Positions 37,129-47,366 are shown, numbered from the stretch's first letter. The stretch is DNA of 64,000 nt from Leucobacter exalbidus (GCF_017834145.1 NZ_JAFIDA010000001.1:248001-312000), one strand, 5' to 3'. Notes: generated by a model not told the origin, from the letters alone. Program-made: numbers and translations.

Positions 37129-39837
37129 TTAGCCTGAAAGCTGATAACCGGCCTCGATAGCAGCCGCAATCGCGTCGCTCCGCTTGTTTACGCCGAGCTT
37201 TCTGTATGCGCTTCGTACCTGATTCTTGACCGTGTGCGGGGAGAGATGCAGATTAGTTGCGGCCAACGCAATCGAGCCATGTTTCAAAATGGAAGACAAA
37301 GCGCGTACCTCTGCGGTAGAAAGCAGCCCTCGTGTTTCAGTCACTAGCTGCGAGTTGTCAGTATCGCGAGAATTGATTAGGTTCGTTAGAGCGTCCATAC
37401 TGCTATCTGGCAGGACCCTAAACGGAAGAGTGAGCCGATACTGCCCAGCGAGCGCCAATGCGGATTTGAAAGACCGCTGAGCGATTTCCAACTCGCCCAT
37501 GCACCTTGCGCTTTCCGCATGCAGCAGGAGTACCTTGCACTTACGGCGTGGGAAGTTTTCAGTGCTCGGGTTTCGTAGTATTTCACTAGCAGTTGAACGC
37601 GCACCAGCGCTCCGGCCATAACTTAACTGGCTGATTACATGACCCACAGTTCGGGCTTGTTGCATGCCGGGAATTGGTACGGTGCGTGAGGCACGCCACG
37701 CCAGTCGTGAACTCAGGCCATCTAGTAGAGCCTTGTTTGTCTTGGATAACATCTGAGCGTTAGAACTCGATTCAATTAACCAGGTCAAACGATTCAAGGC
37801 CTCGTCTGGACCGTCCTGGGCCTCGATAATGAGAGCCTCAATGCAGGTGAGCTGAGGCCAGAATTCAGATACCTGGCGCATCTCGGAATAGCTGTCGAGT
37901 TGGCGTCGGGCTGAACGCCAGTTCGCATCTTCTAACTCGAGTAGCGCGCTCGCAACATGAAAACCAGCCGCTTCGTAGCCGGCGAACCAATTTGGTTTGG
38001 GAGTACGCGCAGTCACAGCTTCGATCGAGCGTTTTGCGGTGCGAAGATCACCTCGCCAGGCCGCGACAAATGCCTGAAGAGCGAATTGATGCGGTAGCCG
38101 ATTTGGTGCAGCAGTTTGCCTTAGATTAGACAGGCGTTCCAGTTGCGAAGCGCTTTCATGGAATCGCTCGCTCACCAGGTAGGTTATCGCGATGTGTTCA
38201 GAGATTAGACATTTGAGTTCGGCAGACTCTGTTTTGTCCCGTACTTCAGAAATTTCCTGTTGAACATCTGCTTTCCGAGCGTAAGTGAGTGATTGAGCTT
38301 CCCGCCCAATCATCCGGGCTGCGCCCATTTTAAGAGCACTATGCATCCCAGCTCTCGCAGGGTTCTCGACCTGCTTCGCGACTAATGCATTCCCTAAGAA
38401 CCTAAGACTCGAAGTTATGAGGCGGTGCTTTGACTTATGGGGAGAACCGATTTCAGCCAGTAGTGACATGAAGTGAAGCGCAGGGTAGCTCTTTGTTACT
38501 TGGTGAGGTATTTCTTGAAAAGCGAACGATGCAGAATCTGCCGGGCTAGTGAGGTTGATGCAGCTAGGGTGGTGGTTCACTATCTCGTTGAGCAGGTTCC
38601 ACTGTCCAGCTTGGAGAGCGAGCCTAGCGGCTTCAAGGGGGTCTGAGTCTTTGAGTGCTCGGGAAAGCGCTCCTAGGAGTCGGAAATGGTTGTCTTCACT
38701 GAGCACTTGCTTCGCGAGGGTGAGTAACTGAATACGTACGAGACGTTGGTGACGGTACCAGCGGGTGTTGCTCTCGTCTAGAGTGAAAATCGCTCCAAGA
38801 GTGTTGTAGCACTCGAAGAGCATGCGTGTTTGAGTTGCATCTAGCTCGCACACCTTAGCAATGAGTGTGGTGCTCGATTCAGACGGGAGAGCTGAAGCGC
38901 AGACAGCGATCCGAACCTCGGAGTCCAGTGTGTTGATCCATGTCTCGATCATCGTGAAGAAGGACTTCTGTGAAAGCTGAAGATCGAAGTGATTTTGTTG
39001 GATAGGAGATCCGATTGAGATTGCATGGACTGCTCCAGGCCATCCCTCTGTATGAGAAAAGACCTCATTTGCTATGATTTCGAGCTCCCTTTTACTGTTC
39101 TTAAAAGCGGAAGGCTGACGAAGCCTCAAGAGCTGTCTAATCTCTGAAACGCTGAAATGCAGCATGTCTTGAGGTATCTCGATTATTGAAATTCGGAGGG
39201 CGGATATCGGGTTAGTGAATTCGGTGAGTGGAACACGTGTTGTAATCACGATACAAAGCTGTTCCCCAGATTCCACTAATTCCAGGATCCACGAATCGTT
39301 TTCTTTCGAGGAAGCCAGGTGGTAGTCATCCAGAACTATGGTCATTGGTTCGCGAGCCGCTCCAAGAGCGAAGATTCTTTCGGCAGGGTGTTGGAGGCTC
39401 TCAAAGCGCTGTGGCATACGACCTTTGGTCTCTGCGCCGCGGTGAATTATCGCATGAGAGACATCGTCGACGATGGTTCGGGAGAATTCATCTAACGAAG
39501 TGAGCCCCGGGTGGCATTTAACCCATGCATAAGTCCCATTCTTTGTGTCACTGAAAGCAGAAGCTATTTGTAGCGCTGTCGACGACTTTCCTGAGCCCGC
39601 ACCTCCCGACAGTACGATCAGGCTTGCTCGAGAGGGGATGACGGTCGAAAGGATTTGGGCGCGCCAAATGGAGAGATGTCGATTCGCTGAAGGTGCGGTT
39701 TCAGGTAGAGACTTCGCCTCGACGAAACCTATATCCCCCGATATGCGCACAGAAACCTTCTCCCCCAACTTTGGTCTTCCCACACGGATCTGTGGGCTTT
39801 TGATATGTGAGATCTTATCCGAACGTCGAGAAACCAT
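37129..39837 (-). CDS. Large ATP-binding LuxR-family regulator (LAL/MalT type)
   Basis: A 902-aa STAND-type regulator. Walker A GGAGSGKSS (residues 78-86) and Walker B VLDDYH (168-173) make the ATPase. A long helical repeat region follows, and the last about 60 residues form a LuxR HTH (LSSILKHGSIALAATNLHLSPHTVKNQVRSAYRKLGV). The ATG at 39837 is chosen for AAGGAGAGG 6 nt before it; a longer frame to 39936 has none. It is divergent from the pilus operon, which it probably controls. Base composition is lower GC than the core genome. Confidence 0.88.
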   Translation of the reverse strand: MVSRRSDKISHIKSPQIRVGRPKLGEKVSVRISGDIGFVEAKSLPETAPSANRHLSIWRAQILSTVIPSRASLIVLSGGAGSGKSSTALQIASAFSDTKNGTYAWVKCHPGLTSLDEFSRTIVDDVSHAIIHRGAETKGRMPQRFESLQHPAERIFALGAAREPMTIVLDDYHLASSKENDSWILELVESGEQLCIVITTRVPLTEFTNPISALRISIIEIPQDMLHFSVSEIRQLLRLRQPSAFKNSKRELEIIANEVFSHTEGWPGAVHAISIGSPIQQNHFDLQLSQKSFFTMIETWINTLDSEVRIAVCASALPSESSTTLIAKVCELDATQTRMLFECYNTLGAIFTLDESNTRWYRHQRLVRIQLLTLAKQVLSEDNHFRLLGALSRALKDSDPLEAARLALQAGQWNLLNEIVNHHPSCINLTSPADSASFAFQEIPHQVTKSYPALHFMSLLAEIGSPHKSKHRLITSSLRFLGNALVAKQVENPARAGMHSALKMGAARMIGREAQSLTYARKADVQQEISEVRDKTESAELKCLISEHIAITYLVSERFHESASQLERLSNLRQTAAPNRLPHQFALQAFVAAWRGDLRTAKRSIEAVTARTPKPNWFAGYEAAGFHVASALLELEDANWRSARRQLDSYSEMRQVSEFWPQLTCIEALIIEAQDGPDEALNRLTWLIESSSNAQMLSKTNKALLDGLSSRLAWRASRTVPIPGMQQARTVGHVISQLSYGRSAGARSTASEILRNPSTENFPRRKCKVLLLHAESARCMGELEIAQRSFKSALALAGQYRLTLPFRVLPDSSMDALTNLINSRDTDNSQLVTETRGLLSTAEVRALSSILKHGSIALAATNLHLSPHTVKNQVRSAYRKLGVNKRSDAIAAAIEAGYQLSG

Positions 39838-40355
39838 CAGGTACCTCTCCTTATCGCTCGAAAATAATGAGTATCGGTCTATTCCAAGGACTAAATACAC
39901 TGACCTGAGGTCTTGAGTTTGTTGTTTATCCCGCATACCTAAAGGTTTCGGGATAATGCGTTTCTCGACATCTTTGGGAGAGTGGTCCGCACGTGACCCC
40001 CTACGAGGCCTGGGATGTTCCCAAAAGAGCGCTACCCGGAATCTCTCCTACGCCTGATGTTTTAACAGTTGAACCGCTAGCAGCTACTGCAACAGCTGCA
40101 ATCTCCAGGTTCGGCTCCTGGGACCCCTGTTCGTCAAGCATCATGCTGCTGCCTGCATTGAAGTCTCACTCCGATGCGTAAGGGCTAATTGAAGTGCCAT
40201 TTTAGTGTCATGTAAAGCAGGCCGATTTCTGAAACGGGATGCTTTGGAGTGGGCCAATCAGGATCATTATGAGCAGTCACGTACAGCTATAAGGTATGTA
40301 GTCCTTTGGTGTGGAACCCACCAATGATTCGAACAATGGATACAAGGAGTCAAGG
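39838..40355. promoter_or_regulatory. Divergent control region between the LAL regulator and the pilus operon
   Basis: About 520 bp without a convincing gene. A perfect dyad GACCT-G-AGGTC (39902-39912) lies 65 bp before the regulator start. Toward the pilus side, TTATGA (40267-40272) and TAAGGT (40290-40295) are 17 bp apart and could be the operon promoter, 61 bp before the first start codon. A short CAGCAT-C-ATGCTG stem is at 40137-40149. Confidence 0.45.
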
Positions 40356-40688
40356 ATGAAGCTAATAAACCTGTGCAAATGGGTTGCGTCGCGCTCGCGG
40401 CGTACTCATGACTTCAAAGGCTTAAACGCCCGGAGAAGACAGGTATTGAGACGATCAGGTACAGCCATTCTCTCCCTTGCTGTTCTTGGGGGGCTCATTT
40501 CGTTGCCCACAGCAGCCGCACCGGCTCAAGCTACCGAATCGACCGCTGGGTGTGCATATGCCCACGGGGGGACAGGTAAAGGTGCGGAATCAATCTGTTG
40601 GATTGATTTTAGCGCCTACTCTGAATCCGCTGCAAGAAGTGCCGAACATCTATCACTTACATTAGGTCAGCATGAAAGGGAATCATGA
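40356..40688 (+). CDS. Small secreted protein with an adhesin-like N-terminal motif
   Basis: A 110-aa protein: long basic N-region, hydrophobic core (AILSLAVLGGLISLP) and a cleavage-like AAAPAQA. The mature part is only about 50 residues, starting TESTAGCAYAHGGTG and containing ESICWIDFSAYS. GTG/K...ESICW-DFS sequences open the large CshA/DUF11-type surface proteins of actinobacteria, but here the chain stops after 35 more residues. AAGGAG lies 6 nt before the ATG. Its TGA overlaps the ATG of the adhesin gene, so the two are translationally coupled. It is either a split-off leader of the adhesin or a separate small subunit. Confidence 0.7.
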   Translation: MKLINLCKWVASRSRRTHDFKGLNARRRQVLRRSGTAILSLAVLGGLISLPTAAAPAQATESTAGCAYAHGGTGKGAESICWIDFSAYSESAARSAEHLSLTLGQHERES

Positions 40689-43600
40689 GTTTTCATAAAC
40701 CGGAGCGTCCCCCTGCTCGGAACGCTTTCCGGCGTTCCAGGGGGGCTCGCCCTAAGAAACGGTCAGAGTTCATCACTTATTTCAGGCGATCTAAGGTCCT
40801 TGCCTCAGGCATGATCCTCGCTTTGGGATCTACGTTACTTGGTTCACCTGCACTTGCAGAACCAGTTTCTGAAGTTACAGTAAAATGGGCCAGCGGAACA
40901 CCTGAAACCCTCACGACAGGGCAGGTGCTCAATACTGAGGTCAGGATCAATCTCAATGATGACCAGCCGGCCCCTGACGACACTGTCAACGAGAACTTTA
41001 CGGCGAACTTCACCGTTGCCAACGCGGAATTCACTCAGATCCCCGAGAGTTGTCTCGTTGAGGGAGTCACTCCGCAGTCAGCAATTTCTGACGATGGAAC
41101 TGAACTGACCTGTAATTTCGGCGAGCAGGTTGAAGGCACCGCCTTAGCACTGCAAGTTCCATTGCAGGTCAAGGGATCCACAGGCGACACAGTCACCTTC
41201 GATGCTCGGGTAGGTGACGTTAACGCTGATCAGCTTGTTGCCAATATCGAAAATCCGTTCATGATGGATATCGACTGGACCAACCCAACCGCTCTTGCCC
41301 AATCTCCGGGCAACCAGCGCGCAGTACAGTTCGAATGGACCCTATATTGGGGCGAAGGCAGCGATCCCGGACCAGATTCGGTGTCTTACAACCTGAATGC
41401 AGTCCCTAGCGCAGGTTCAGTGACCTCAATTGGGAATTGCGGCCCATTCGTAGATGCATTCCCTTCAGGACACCCCAATTCAGGAATCACCGATCCGGCT
41501 GATCAGGTTGCTCCGTTCCCAGAGTGCAACATCACCGGCACAGGCGCCAATGCCACGATGACGTTGAGCGGATTGGATTATTCCAAGACACAGGTGCCCT
41601 CGAAAGATTCTGGCGGAAATGCCCTTCCCGCTGACCGGGTAGCTATCGCCAGTGGCAAGATCATTGTGAATGTGACTGCAGCAAACCCTGGCAATGTAGT
41701 CCTTACCAGTAGCGCTCCTGAATACCAGGCACCGAGCGGTGGAGTTGCGAACGACGATCCATCAAACAACAGGGTAAATAAAACCTGGCTTAACCCTGGC
41801 GGCTGGGCCTCCAACTGGCAGCGACCATACACCAATTCCGGCGGCCAGCCTCTCGACGACACCTATCGGGTATCGCAGGGTACTGAAGTTCTCTCGGTCA
41901 GCTACTTTGCTGAAGCAGTTACACAGAGCAACCGACCTGCAAATACCTCGCTAATCCTGTGTCACATCCTGGATAACAAGTACACGGAATTTACCGGCGC
42001 TACTACTGTTGTTCACCCCAGCGCTGAGCCAATTCCAGGTGCCACGATACAGTACTTCGTCGGGGCCGTTCCGGGGTTGAACCCCAACCAGACTAACTAC
42101 AACCCGGGGGCAGTATCTTGTGGTGATTTGGCTGGTAGCAATCCTGGTGCTGGCACTGGCTGGCTCACCACCGAACCTGCTAATAAGTCCACGATCAAGG
42201 CCGTGAGAGCTGTCATGACCAGGGGTCACCTACAGGGGCACCCACGAGCACTGTTAGAAGTCACACAGACCATCAAGCCTTCAACTCCTGTTGGTACCGA
42301 TGTGTGGCAGTTTAGCCACCACTTCCAAGGCGGAACCGGTTGGGCCCCGGCGGTGCTGCCCAACAACGCTGGCAATACGGTGGCGCAGCCCGCCCGCTAC
42401 CCAACAACCAACGCGCATCGTGACCTATTACGTGTAGTGGGGTTGACCCCGAATATCAGGAAATCCGTCGATAACCCTTCACTGCGCGTGGGTGAAGAAG
42501 CTGAATTTACATTGGCATATTCGGCTAACGGCGGTACTTCCGCACCAGAAACTGTCGACGATTTCGTTATCGTAGATAAGCTTCCGGCAGGTCTGACCTA
42601 TGTTGAAGGTTCCGCCACGGTAGATCCAACGGTTACCGAGGAAAATGGTGCACAAGTCCTTACCTGGAACCTCGATGGTGTTCAGACCAATGAAACTCAG
42701 GAACTGACTTACCGGGCAACAGCTAACGAAAAGGCGGCTCCTGGTGAACGACTGGTGAACTCGGCTAATGCGACTGTGCAAGGACGCACGAGCGGGGCGA
42801 GTGTGGCATCGGTTACGATATCGCAAGACGGCCGAACAATCATTGGCAAGTCCGCAGACCAGAACTTCATCCCGAACGTTGACGGCAACGGATCAGGCGA
42901 AGGATCTTGGACTGTTTCGCTTCGTTCCGACGATCCTTTCCCGCAGTCATTCACTGACCTGATTGACATCCTTCCGTACAACGGCGACGAGCGTGGCACG
43001 GACTTCTCCGGAAACTACTCCGTTGAGGACGTTGTCCTCTCTGATGGCGGCACGGTGTACTACACCACTGCTTCGGTCAATGATTTGAGCGACGATCCAG
43101 CAGACGCCTCCAACGGCGCTGCCGGAAACATCGACGGCAACACTGTCGGCTGGACCGACACGAAGCCAGCCGATGCCTCCAGCATCACCGCAATCCGCGT
43201 GATTGCTGGCGAATTACTGCCAAGCGCTGAGCGTTCCTTCCAAGTGAAGATCAGCACTGACGGAGCTAAAGGCGGCGACACCTACGTCAACCGTGTTCAG
43301 GGCCGAGCCTCGCATACCGAACTGGTCATGCGCATCTCTGCGCCAACCATCGTCTCGCAGTACTACGCATACGACCTCAAGAAGTATGTGATGAATAGCG
43401 CCGGCGAATGGGTTGACGCTCAAGACGAGAACGAAGCCGAATGGCCACAGCTCGCTCCAACCGACACGGCGAAATACAAGTTCGTAGTGACCAACACCGG
43501 ACAGGGCGACCTGACCAATATCGTGGTGAGCGACCCGCTGTTCGGTGATGACCCGGTATGGACCATCGATGAGCTCGCTTCGGGCGATTCCGTTGAATCC

Positions 43601-44665
43601 GAGGAGTTCGAATTCGACCTCAGTGGCACTGACTCAGAGGTTCTGCGCAATGAAGCATGTGCAGTAACCGAGCTTCCTGCAGATAGCTCGCAGGAAGAAC
43701 TGATCAACCCTTGCGATGAAGCCAACGTGTTCGTTCTACCGAAACTGAACGTCGAAAAGACTTCAAACGCGAACGCAGACGTGAAACCAGGAGATACCGT
43801 ATCTTACACCGTCACGGCGACGAACGACGGACCAGGTACATACACCGAAACCGCACCTGCCGTAATCACAGACGACATGACCGATGTTCTTGACGATGCC
43901 GTCTACCAGGACGACGCCGTCGCTACAGTAGACGGTGTCGCGGCCGGGTCGATCAACTTTGAGAACCCCCGCTTGGTCTGGAACGGCCCACTCGCCCCGG
44001 GCGAGTCTGTGACCATCATTTACACTGTGAAGCTCGGTGCATCCGGTGACGGAAACGTGCGGAACGTCGCATTCCTCGGTGACGGAGAGACTCCAGAATG
44101 TACCACCGATGAGCAGGCTGCACGCATATGTGGGGAAGTTGAATATCCGCTTGAACTTCCTGGCTTGCACTGGCAGAAGGTCGGCGACGACGCAGCTGCC
44201 ACGCCGCTCGCTGGCTCTGAATGGTCCCTCGTCCCGCTTGACGAGGACGGTGCTCAGATCAGTGATAAGGCTATTACCGTGCTCGACTGTGTCGCAGACA
44301 CAGAAGCTGACTGCGCTGACCAGACTGACCAGAACCCGGCAGAAGGTGGCTTCCTCGTGAAGCCGCTGAAAGCTGGCGACTACCAGTTGGTAGAGACGAA
44401 AGCGCCGGCGGGGTTCAAACTGTTGACCGATCCCATGAACGTCACGATCAGCGTTGACAACCTGAATGCTGACGGCGACCTTGACCTCGGTGACATCGTG
44501 AACGAGAAACAGAACGTACCCGCTATCCCGCTGACCGGCGGTGTTGGAACCTTCTCCATCTTGCTGACCGCGGGCGGAATTATGCTCGCCGCAGCTGTAC
44601 TCCTGATCGTCCGCGCCCGTAGATTGCGGCTCACAGAAGCTGACGGCGTAGACCTACTCAACTAA
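40685..44665 (+). CDS. LPXTG-type surface adhesin, putative pilus tip protein
   Basis: A 1326-aa secreted protein. A long basic leader and signal segment (about residues 36-58, ending SPALAEP) precede an N-terminal beta-rich region. DUF11-like modules begin at PNIRKSVDNPSLRVGEEAEF (about 586) and PKLNVEKTSNANADVKPGDT (about 1019), with a related one near 895. A SpaA/prealbumin-like domain (about 1155-1275) has WQKVGDD and an ETKAPAGF closing Glu suited to an isopeptide bond. The sorting signal is IPLTGG (about 1279), then a membrane span and an Arg-rich tail. The sortase and pilin downstream make a tip adhesin likely. The ligand is unknown. Confidence 0.88.
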   Translation: MSFHKPERPPARNAFRRSRGARPKKRSEFITYFRRSKVLASGMILALGSTLLGSPALAEPVSEVTVKWASGTPETLTTGQVLNTEVRINLNDDQPAPDDTVNENFTANFTVANAEFTQIPESCLVEGVTPQSAISDDGTELTCNFGEQVEGTALALQVPLQVKGSTGDTVTFDARVGDVNADQLVANIENPFMMDIDWTNPTALAQSPGNQRAVQFEWTLYWGEGSDPGPDSVSYNLNAVPSAGSVTSIGNCGPFVDAFPSGHPNSGITDPADQVAPFPECNITGTGANATMTLSGLDYSKTQVPSKDSGGNALPADRVAIASGKIIVNVTAANPGNVVLTSSAPEYQAPSGGVANDDPSNNRVNKTWLNPGGWASNWQRPYTNSGGQPLDDTYRVSQGTEVLSVSYFAEAVTQSNRPANTSLILCHILDNKYTEFTGATTVVHPSAEPIPGATIQYFVGAVPGLNPNQTNYNPGAVSCGDLAGSNPGAGTGWLTTEPANKSTIKAVRAVMTRGHLQGHPRALLEVTQTIKPSTPVGTDVWQFSHHFQGGTGWAPAVLPNNAGNTVAQPARYPTTNAHRDLLRVVGLTPNIRKSVDNPSLRVGEEAEFTLAYSANGGTSAPETVDDFVIVDKLPAGLTYVEGSATVDPTVTEENGAQVLTWNLDGVQTNETQELTYRATANEKAAPGERLVNSANATVQGRTSGASVASVTISQDGRTIIGKSADQNFIPNVDGNGSGEGSWTVSLRSDDPFPQSFTDLIDILPYNGDERGTDFSGNYSVEDVVLSDGGTVYYTTASVNDLSDDPADASNGAAGNIDGNTVGWTDTKPADASSITAIRVIAGELLPSAERSFQVKISTDGAKGGDTYVNRVQGRASHTELVMRISAPTIVSQYYAYDLKKYVMNSAGEWVDAQDENEAEWPQLAPTDTAKYKFVVTNTGQGDLTNIVVSDPLFGDDPVWTIDELASGDSVESEEFEFDLSGTDSEVLRNEACAVTELPADSSQEELINPCDEANVFVLPKLNVEKTSNANADVKPGDTVSYTVTATNDGPGTYTETAPAVITDDMTDVLDDAVYQDDAVATVDGVAAGSINFENPRLVWNGPLAPGESVTIIYTVKLGASGDGNVRNVAFLGDGETPECTTDEQAARICGEVEYPLELPGLHWQKVGDDAAATPLAGSEWSLVPLDEDGAQISDKAITVLDCVADTEADCADQTDQNPAEGGFLVKPLKAGDYQLVETKAPAGFKLLTDPMNVTISVDNLNADGDLDLGDIVNEKQNVPAIPLTGGVGTFSILLTAGGIMLAAAVLLIVRARRLRLTEADGVDLLN

Positions 44666-44682
44666 ACCCTCACCGGCTCTCC

Positions 44683-44717
44683 GGCGGGCACGCAAAACCT
44701 TCGACTGCGTGCCCGCC
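44683..44717 (+). terminator. Hairpin between adhesin and pilin genes
   Basis: Perfect 12-bp arms GGCGGGCACGCA (44683-44694) and complement (44706-44717). Without a U-run, it may be an mRNA processing or stability element that sets the pilin-to-adhesin ratio. Confidence 0.5.
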
Positions 44718-44797
44718 CGGCAGCGCCATACCCAAAACGGGTATCCACACACTTCCGTGGCATCTGCTGGCGGAAACATAAGAAAGGAAACACGCTC

Positions 44798-46279
44798 ATG
44801 ACTGTGCGTAAGAACCGCGCAACTCGCGCGCTTGCAGCAAGTGGAGTTGTGGCTCTCGGCCTCGCCGGGATGTTTGCCGCCACTTCCGCCGCTCACGCTA
44901 CCGAGGCGGCACCCGGCAACATCGACACATCAGTGGACGACGGGTCAGTCATCATCCACAAACACGAGACGACCGACCCGATTGCTGACCCCGGTAACCC
45001 GAAGACTGGTGCGCTTGGGTCAGGTTTCGGTGACGCGATTGATGGTGCAGGCTTCACCACCTGGCCGATTGAAAGCCTCGACCTTACTAACGGGGACGAC
45101 TGGAACGATCTCGAAGCCCTCATCGCGCAGGTCAACAGCTCAGGTGCCTGTGAAGTGCCAGGAGAGACCCTCGGTGCTTCGCTCGGTGAAGTCACTACCG
45201 CGGGTGGCATCGCGACGGTGCCAAACCTGACCATCGGCGCTTACCTTGTATGTGAAACCACGTTGCCCGCTGGCGCTTCGCACGGGTCTGCACCGTTCAT
45301 CGTGACGGTGCCGTCGCCGTACGCCGGTGACTGGCTGTACGACGTGCATGTGTTCCCGAAGAACACGCTCAACGTCGTGGAGAAGAAAGTTGAAGCTCCC
45401 AGCGGCTACGGTCTTGGCAGCACCCTGAAGTTCCCAGTGTCCACGACGATCAAGCCGCTCCCCGATGGCGAGCAGTATGCGTCGTTCATTATCTCTGACA
45501 CGCTTGATTCGAAGCTCGGCGGCCCCGCTGTCGAGTCAGTGAAGATCAACGGCGTCGATGTAGCTTTCATGACCGCTGGTGCCGCCGGTAACTTCATTCC
45601 CGTGCACATCGATGTGAACGATCCTGGGTTTGTTGTCGGCGGCAAGGTTGAGGTTGTGTTCTCCGGTACCGTCATCGAAGTCGGCGAGATCGAGAACGAA
45701 GCAGACCTCTTCGTCAACGACCCGAACATGGAAGGTACAGGCGTTCCTTCGAACAAGGTCGAGAGCCATTGGGGCGACCTGGAGATCAACAAGGTCGATG
45801 GTGACTCCACATCGACCGGTCTTGCTGGCGCGATCTTCGAGGTGTATGAGTCGAACGAGCCGTACGCGGCTGACTGCTCGGCTACCACGCCCGGCGCAGG
45901 TCCTATCGCTGTAAGCGGTGAGACCACGTTCAAGAGTGGTGCGAACGGTGTCGTCGACGTTGCCGGTCTCTACGTGACCGATTCTGATAACCACCCGAAC
46001 CAGGGCGCAACTGAGCGTTGCTACTTCGTCAAGGAAACGCAAGCTCCGACCGGCTTCATCACCCCGACCGGTGATGACGCTTTCACCCCGGTCGCTGTAA
46101 AGGCCGGCGTATCGGCTTCGGCTGACGTGGTCATCGAGAACACCAAGCAGAACGTGCCGGAGCTCCCGCTCACCGGTGGTGCGGGCCAGGCTGGTCTGAT
46201 CGCGGGTGGCCTTGCTCTGGTTATCGGCGGTATCACAGCAGCATCGCTGCGCGGCCGTCGCAAGAACGCAGCAGTCTAA
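44798..46279 (+). CDS. SpaH/EbpB-type LPXTG major pilin
   Basis: A 493-aa pilin backbone subunit. The signal peptide ends about AAHA-T. The pilin motif WLYDVHVFPKN (179-189) places Lys188 as the polymerising lysine (FPKN instead of the usual YPKN). The E-box is YFVKETQAPTGF and the sorting signal LPLTGG (about 457), followed by a membrane span and RGRRKN tail. Sortase C joins the Thr of one subunit to Lys188 of the next. AAAGGAAA precedes the ATG. Confidence 0.94.
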   Translation: MTVRKNRATRALAASGVVALGLAGMFAATSAAHATEAAPGNIDTSVDDGSVIIHKHETTDPIADPGNPKTGALGSGFGDAIDGAGFTTWPIESLDLTNGDDWNDLEALIAQVNSSGACEVPGETLGASLGEVTTAGGIATVPNLTIGAYLVCETTLPAGASHGSAPFIVTVPSPYAGDWLYDVHVFPKNTLNVVEKKVEAPSGYGLGSTLKFPVSTTIKPLPDGEQYASFIISDTLDSKLGGPAVESVKINGVDVAFMTAGAAGNFIPVHIDVNDPGFVVGGKVEVVFSGTVIEVGEIENEADLFVNDPNMEGTGVPSNKVESHWGDLEINKVDGDSTSTGLAGAIFEVYESNEPYAADCSATTPGAGPIAVSGETTFKSGANGVVDVAGLYVTDSDNHPNQGATERCYFVKETQAPTGFITPTGDDAFTPVAVKAGVSASADVVIENTKQNVPELPLTGGAGQAGLIAGGLALVIGGITAASLRGRRKNAAV

Positions 46280-46311
46280 CCCCGACCGCTGAGGCGCATT
46301 AGCGTCGCCCT

Positions 46312-46349
46312 GATGGGGAGCAGCACGATCATGCTGCTCCCCATCGTTT
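46312..46349 (+). terminator. Terminator between pilin and sortase genes
   Basis: 14-bp arms (46312-46325, 46332-46345) followed by GTTT. Partial read-through would give abundant pilin and little sortase. Confidence 0.7.
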
Positions 46350-46397
46350 CAAGACTCGGCATGAAGTGCACTAAGCCAGGCATCTAGGAGATAACGA

Positions 46398-47366
46398 ATG
46401 ACTTTGACGGTTGACCCGAAGCAGCACGATGAAGCCCAGTCTTCCGTTGCTGCCCGAGGCTCGAAGTGGCGACCGTCCATGCTCTCCTGGGTCATCGCAT
46501 TCGTCACTCTCATCGGAGTGATCGTGGCGCTGTATCCGAACACGGCACAGTGGCTATCTGCTTACAGCCAGTCGCAGCTCGTGAAGGCATACTCCACACA
46601 AGTGGAAGAAGTCACCCCGGATGCTAGCTCGCAAATGGTGGAAGCTTTTCGGTACAACGAAGCGCTCACCGCAGGTGTCGACCTTCTCGCAGGGGCGACT
46701 GTCCCAACTGGAACTGGTACATCAAATGCCGACTACGACTACAACACAACATTGACTGCGAATGAGGAAGGTCTTATGGCACGGATCCGGTTCCCCGTCG
46801 CGAATGTCGACCTCCCGATCTACCACGGCACTTCTGACTCCATATTGTTGAAAGGTGCAGGGCACCTCGAAGGATCACATCTCCCTGTTGGCGGAGACGG
46901 CACACGGTCAGTGATCACCGCCCACCGCGGTCTTGCCGAGGCCACAATGTTCAGCAACCTCGACCGTGTCGCGGAAGGCGACCGGTTTACAATCGAAACC
47001 TTCGGTGAAGTGCTGACATACGAGATTCGTGAGACACGTGTCATAGCGCCGGAGGACACAGATTCACTCCGAGCCGAACCCGAGCGTGATCTAGTGACAC
47101 TTGTTACCTGTACTCCACTCGGGATCAACACGCACCGCATCCTTGTGACAGGGGAGCGAGTGACACCGACGCCACCCGGTGATCTAAGGTCACTTGGCCA
47201 AGAGTCAGTGCTCCCCGGATTTCCTTGGTGGATGCTCGTCGCCGGCGCAGCACTGCTCCTTGTGGCAGGTTTTGTGTGGCGTGCAGGATACGTCGACACT
47301 CAAAACCAACGACAAGCAATCTCAGTTCCGAAGGTAGACGTGGGCGTAACCTCCGAAAACAGTTGA
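46398..47366 (+). CDS. Class C sortase (pilin polymerase)
   Basis: A 322-aa sortase with membrane spans at both ends (SWVIAFVTLIGVIVALYP and WWMLVAGAALLLVAGFVW). Catalytic residues are His176 in ITAHRGL, Cys238 in VTLVTCTPLG and Arg247 in THRILVTGER. The C-terminal membrane span is typical of class C enzymes. A DPW/DPF lid motif is not obvious in the region before 140. It assembles the pilin and adhesin encoded upstream. Confidence 0.94.
   Translation: MTLTVDPKQHDEAQSSVAARGSKWRPSMLSWVIAFVTLIGVIVALYPNTAQWLSAYSQSQLVKAYSTQVEEVTPDASSQMVEAFRYNEALTAGVDLLAGATVPTGTGTSNADYDYNTTLTANEEGLMARIRFPVANVDLPIYHGTSDSILLKGAGHLEGSHLPVGGDGTRSVITAHRGLAEATMFSNLDRVAEGDRFTIETFGEVLTYEIRETRVIAPEDTDSLRAEPERDLVTLVTCTPLGINTHRILVTGERVTPTPPGDLRSLGQESVLPGFPWWMLVAGAALLLVAGFVWRAGYVDTQNQRQAISVPKVDVGVTSENS

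Noticed and set aside
39993-40181. 62-aa plus-strand frame in the regulator-pilus gap
   Set aside because: No ribosome site, no conserved sequence; likely part of the promoter region.
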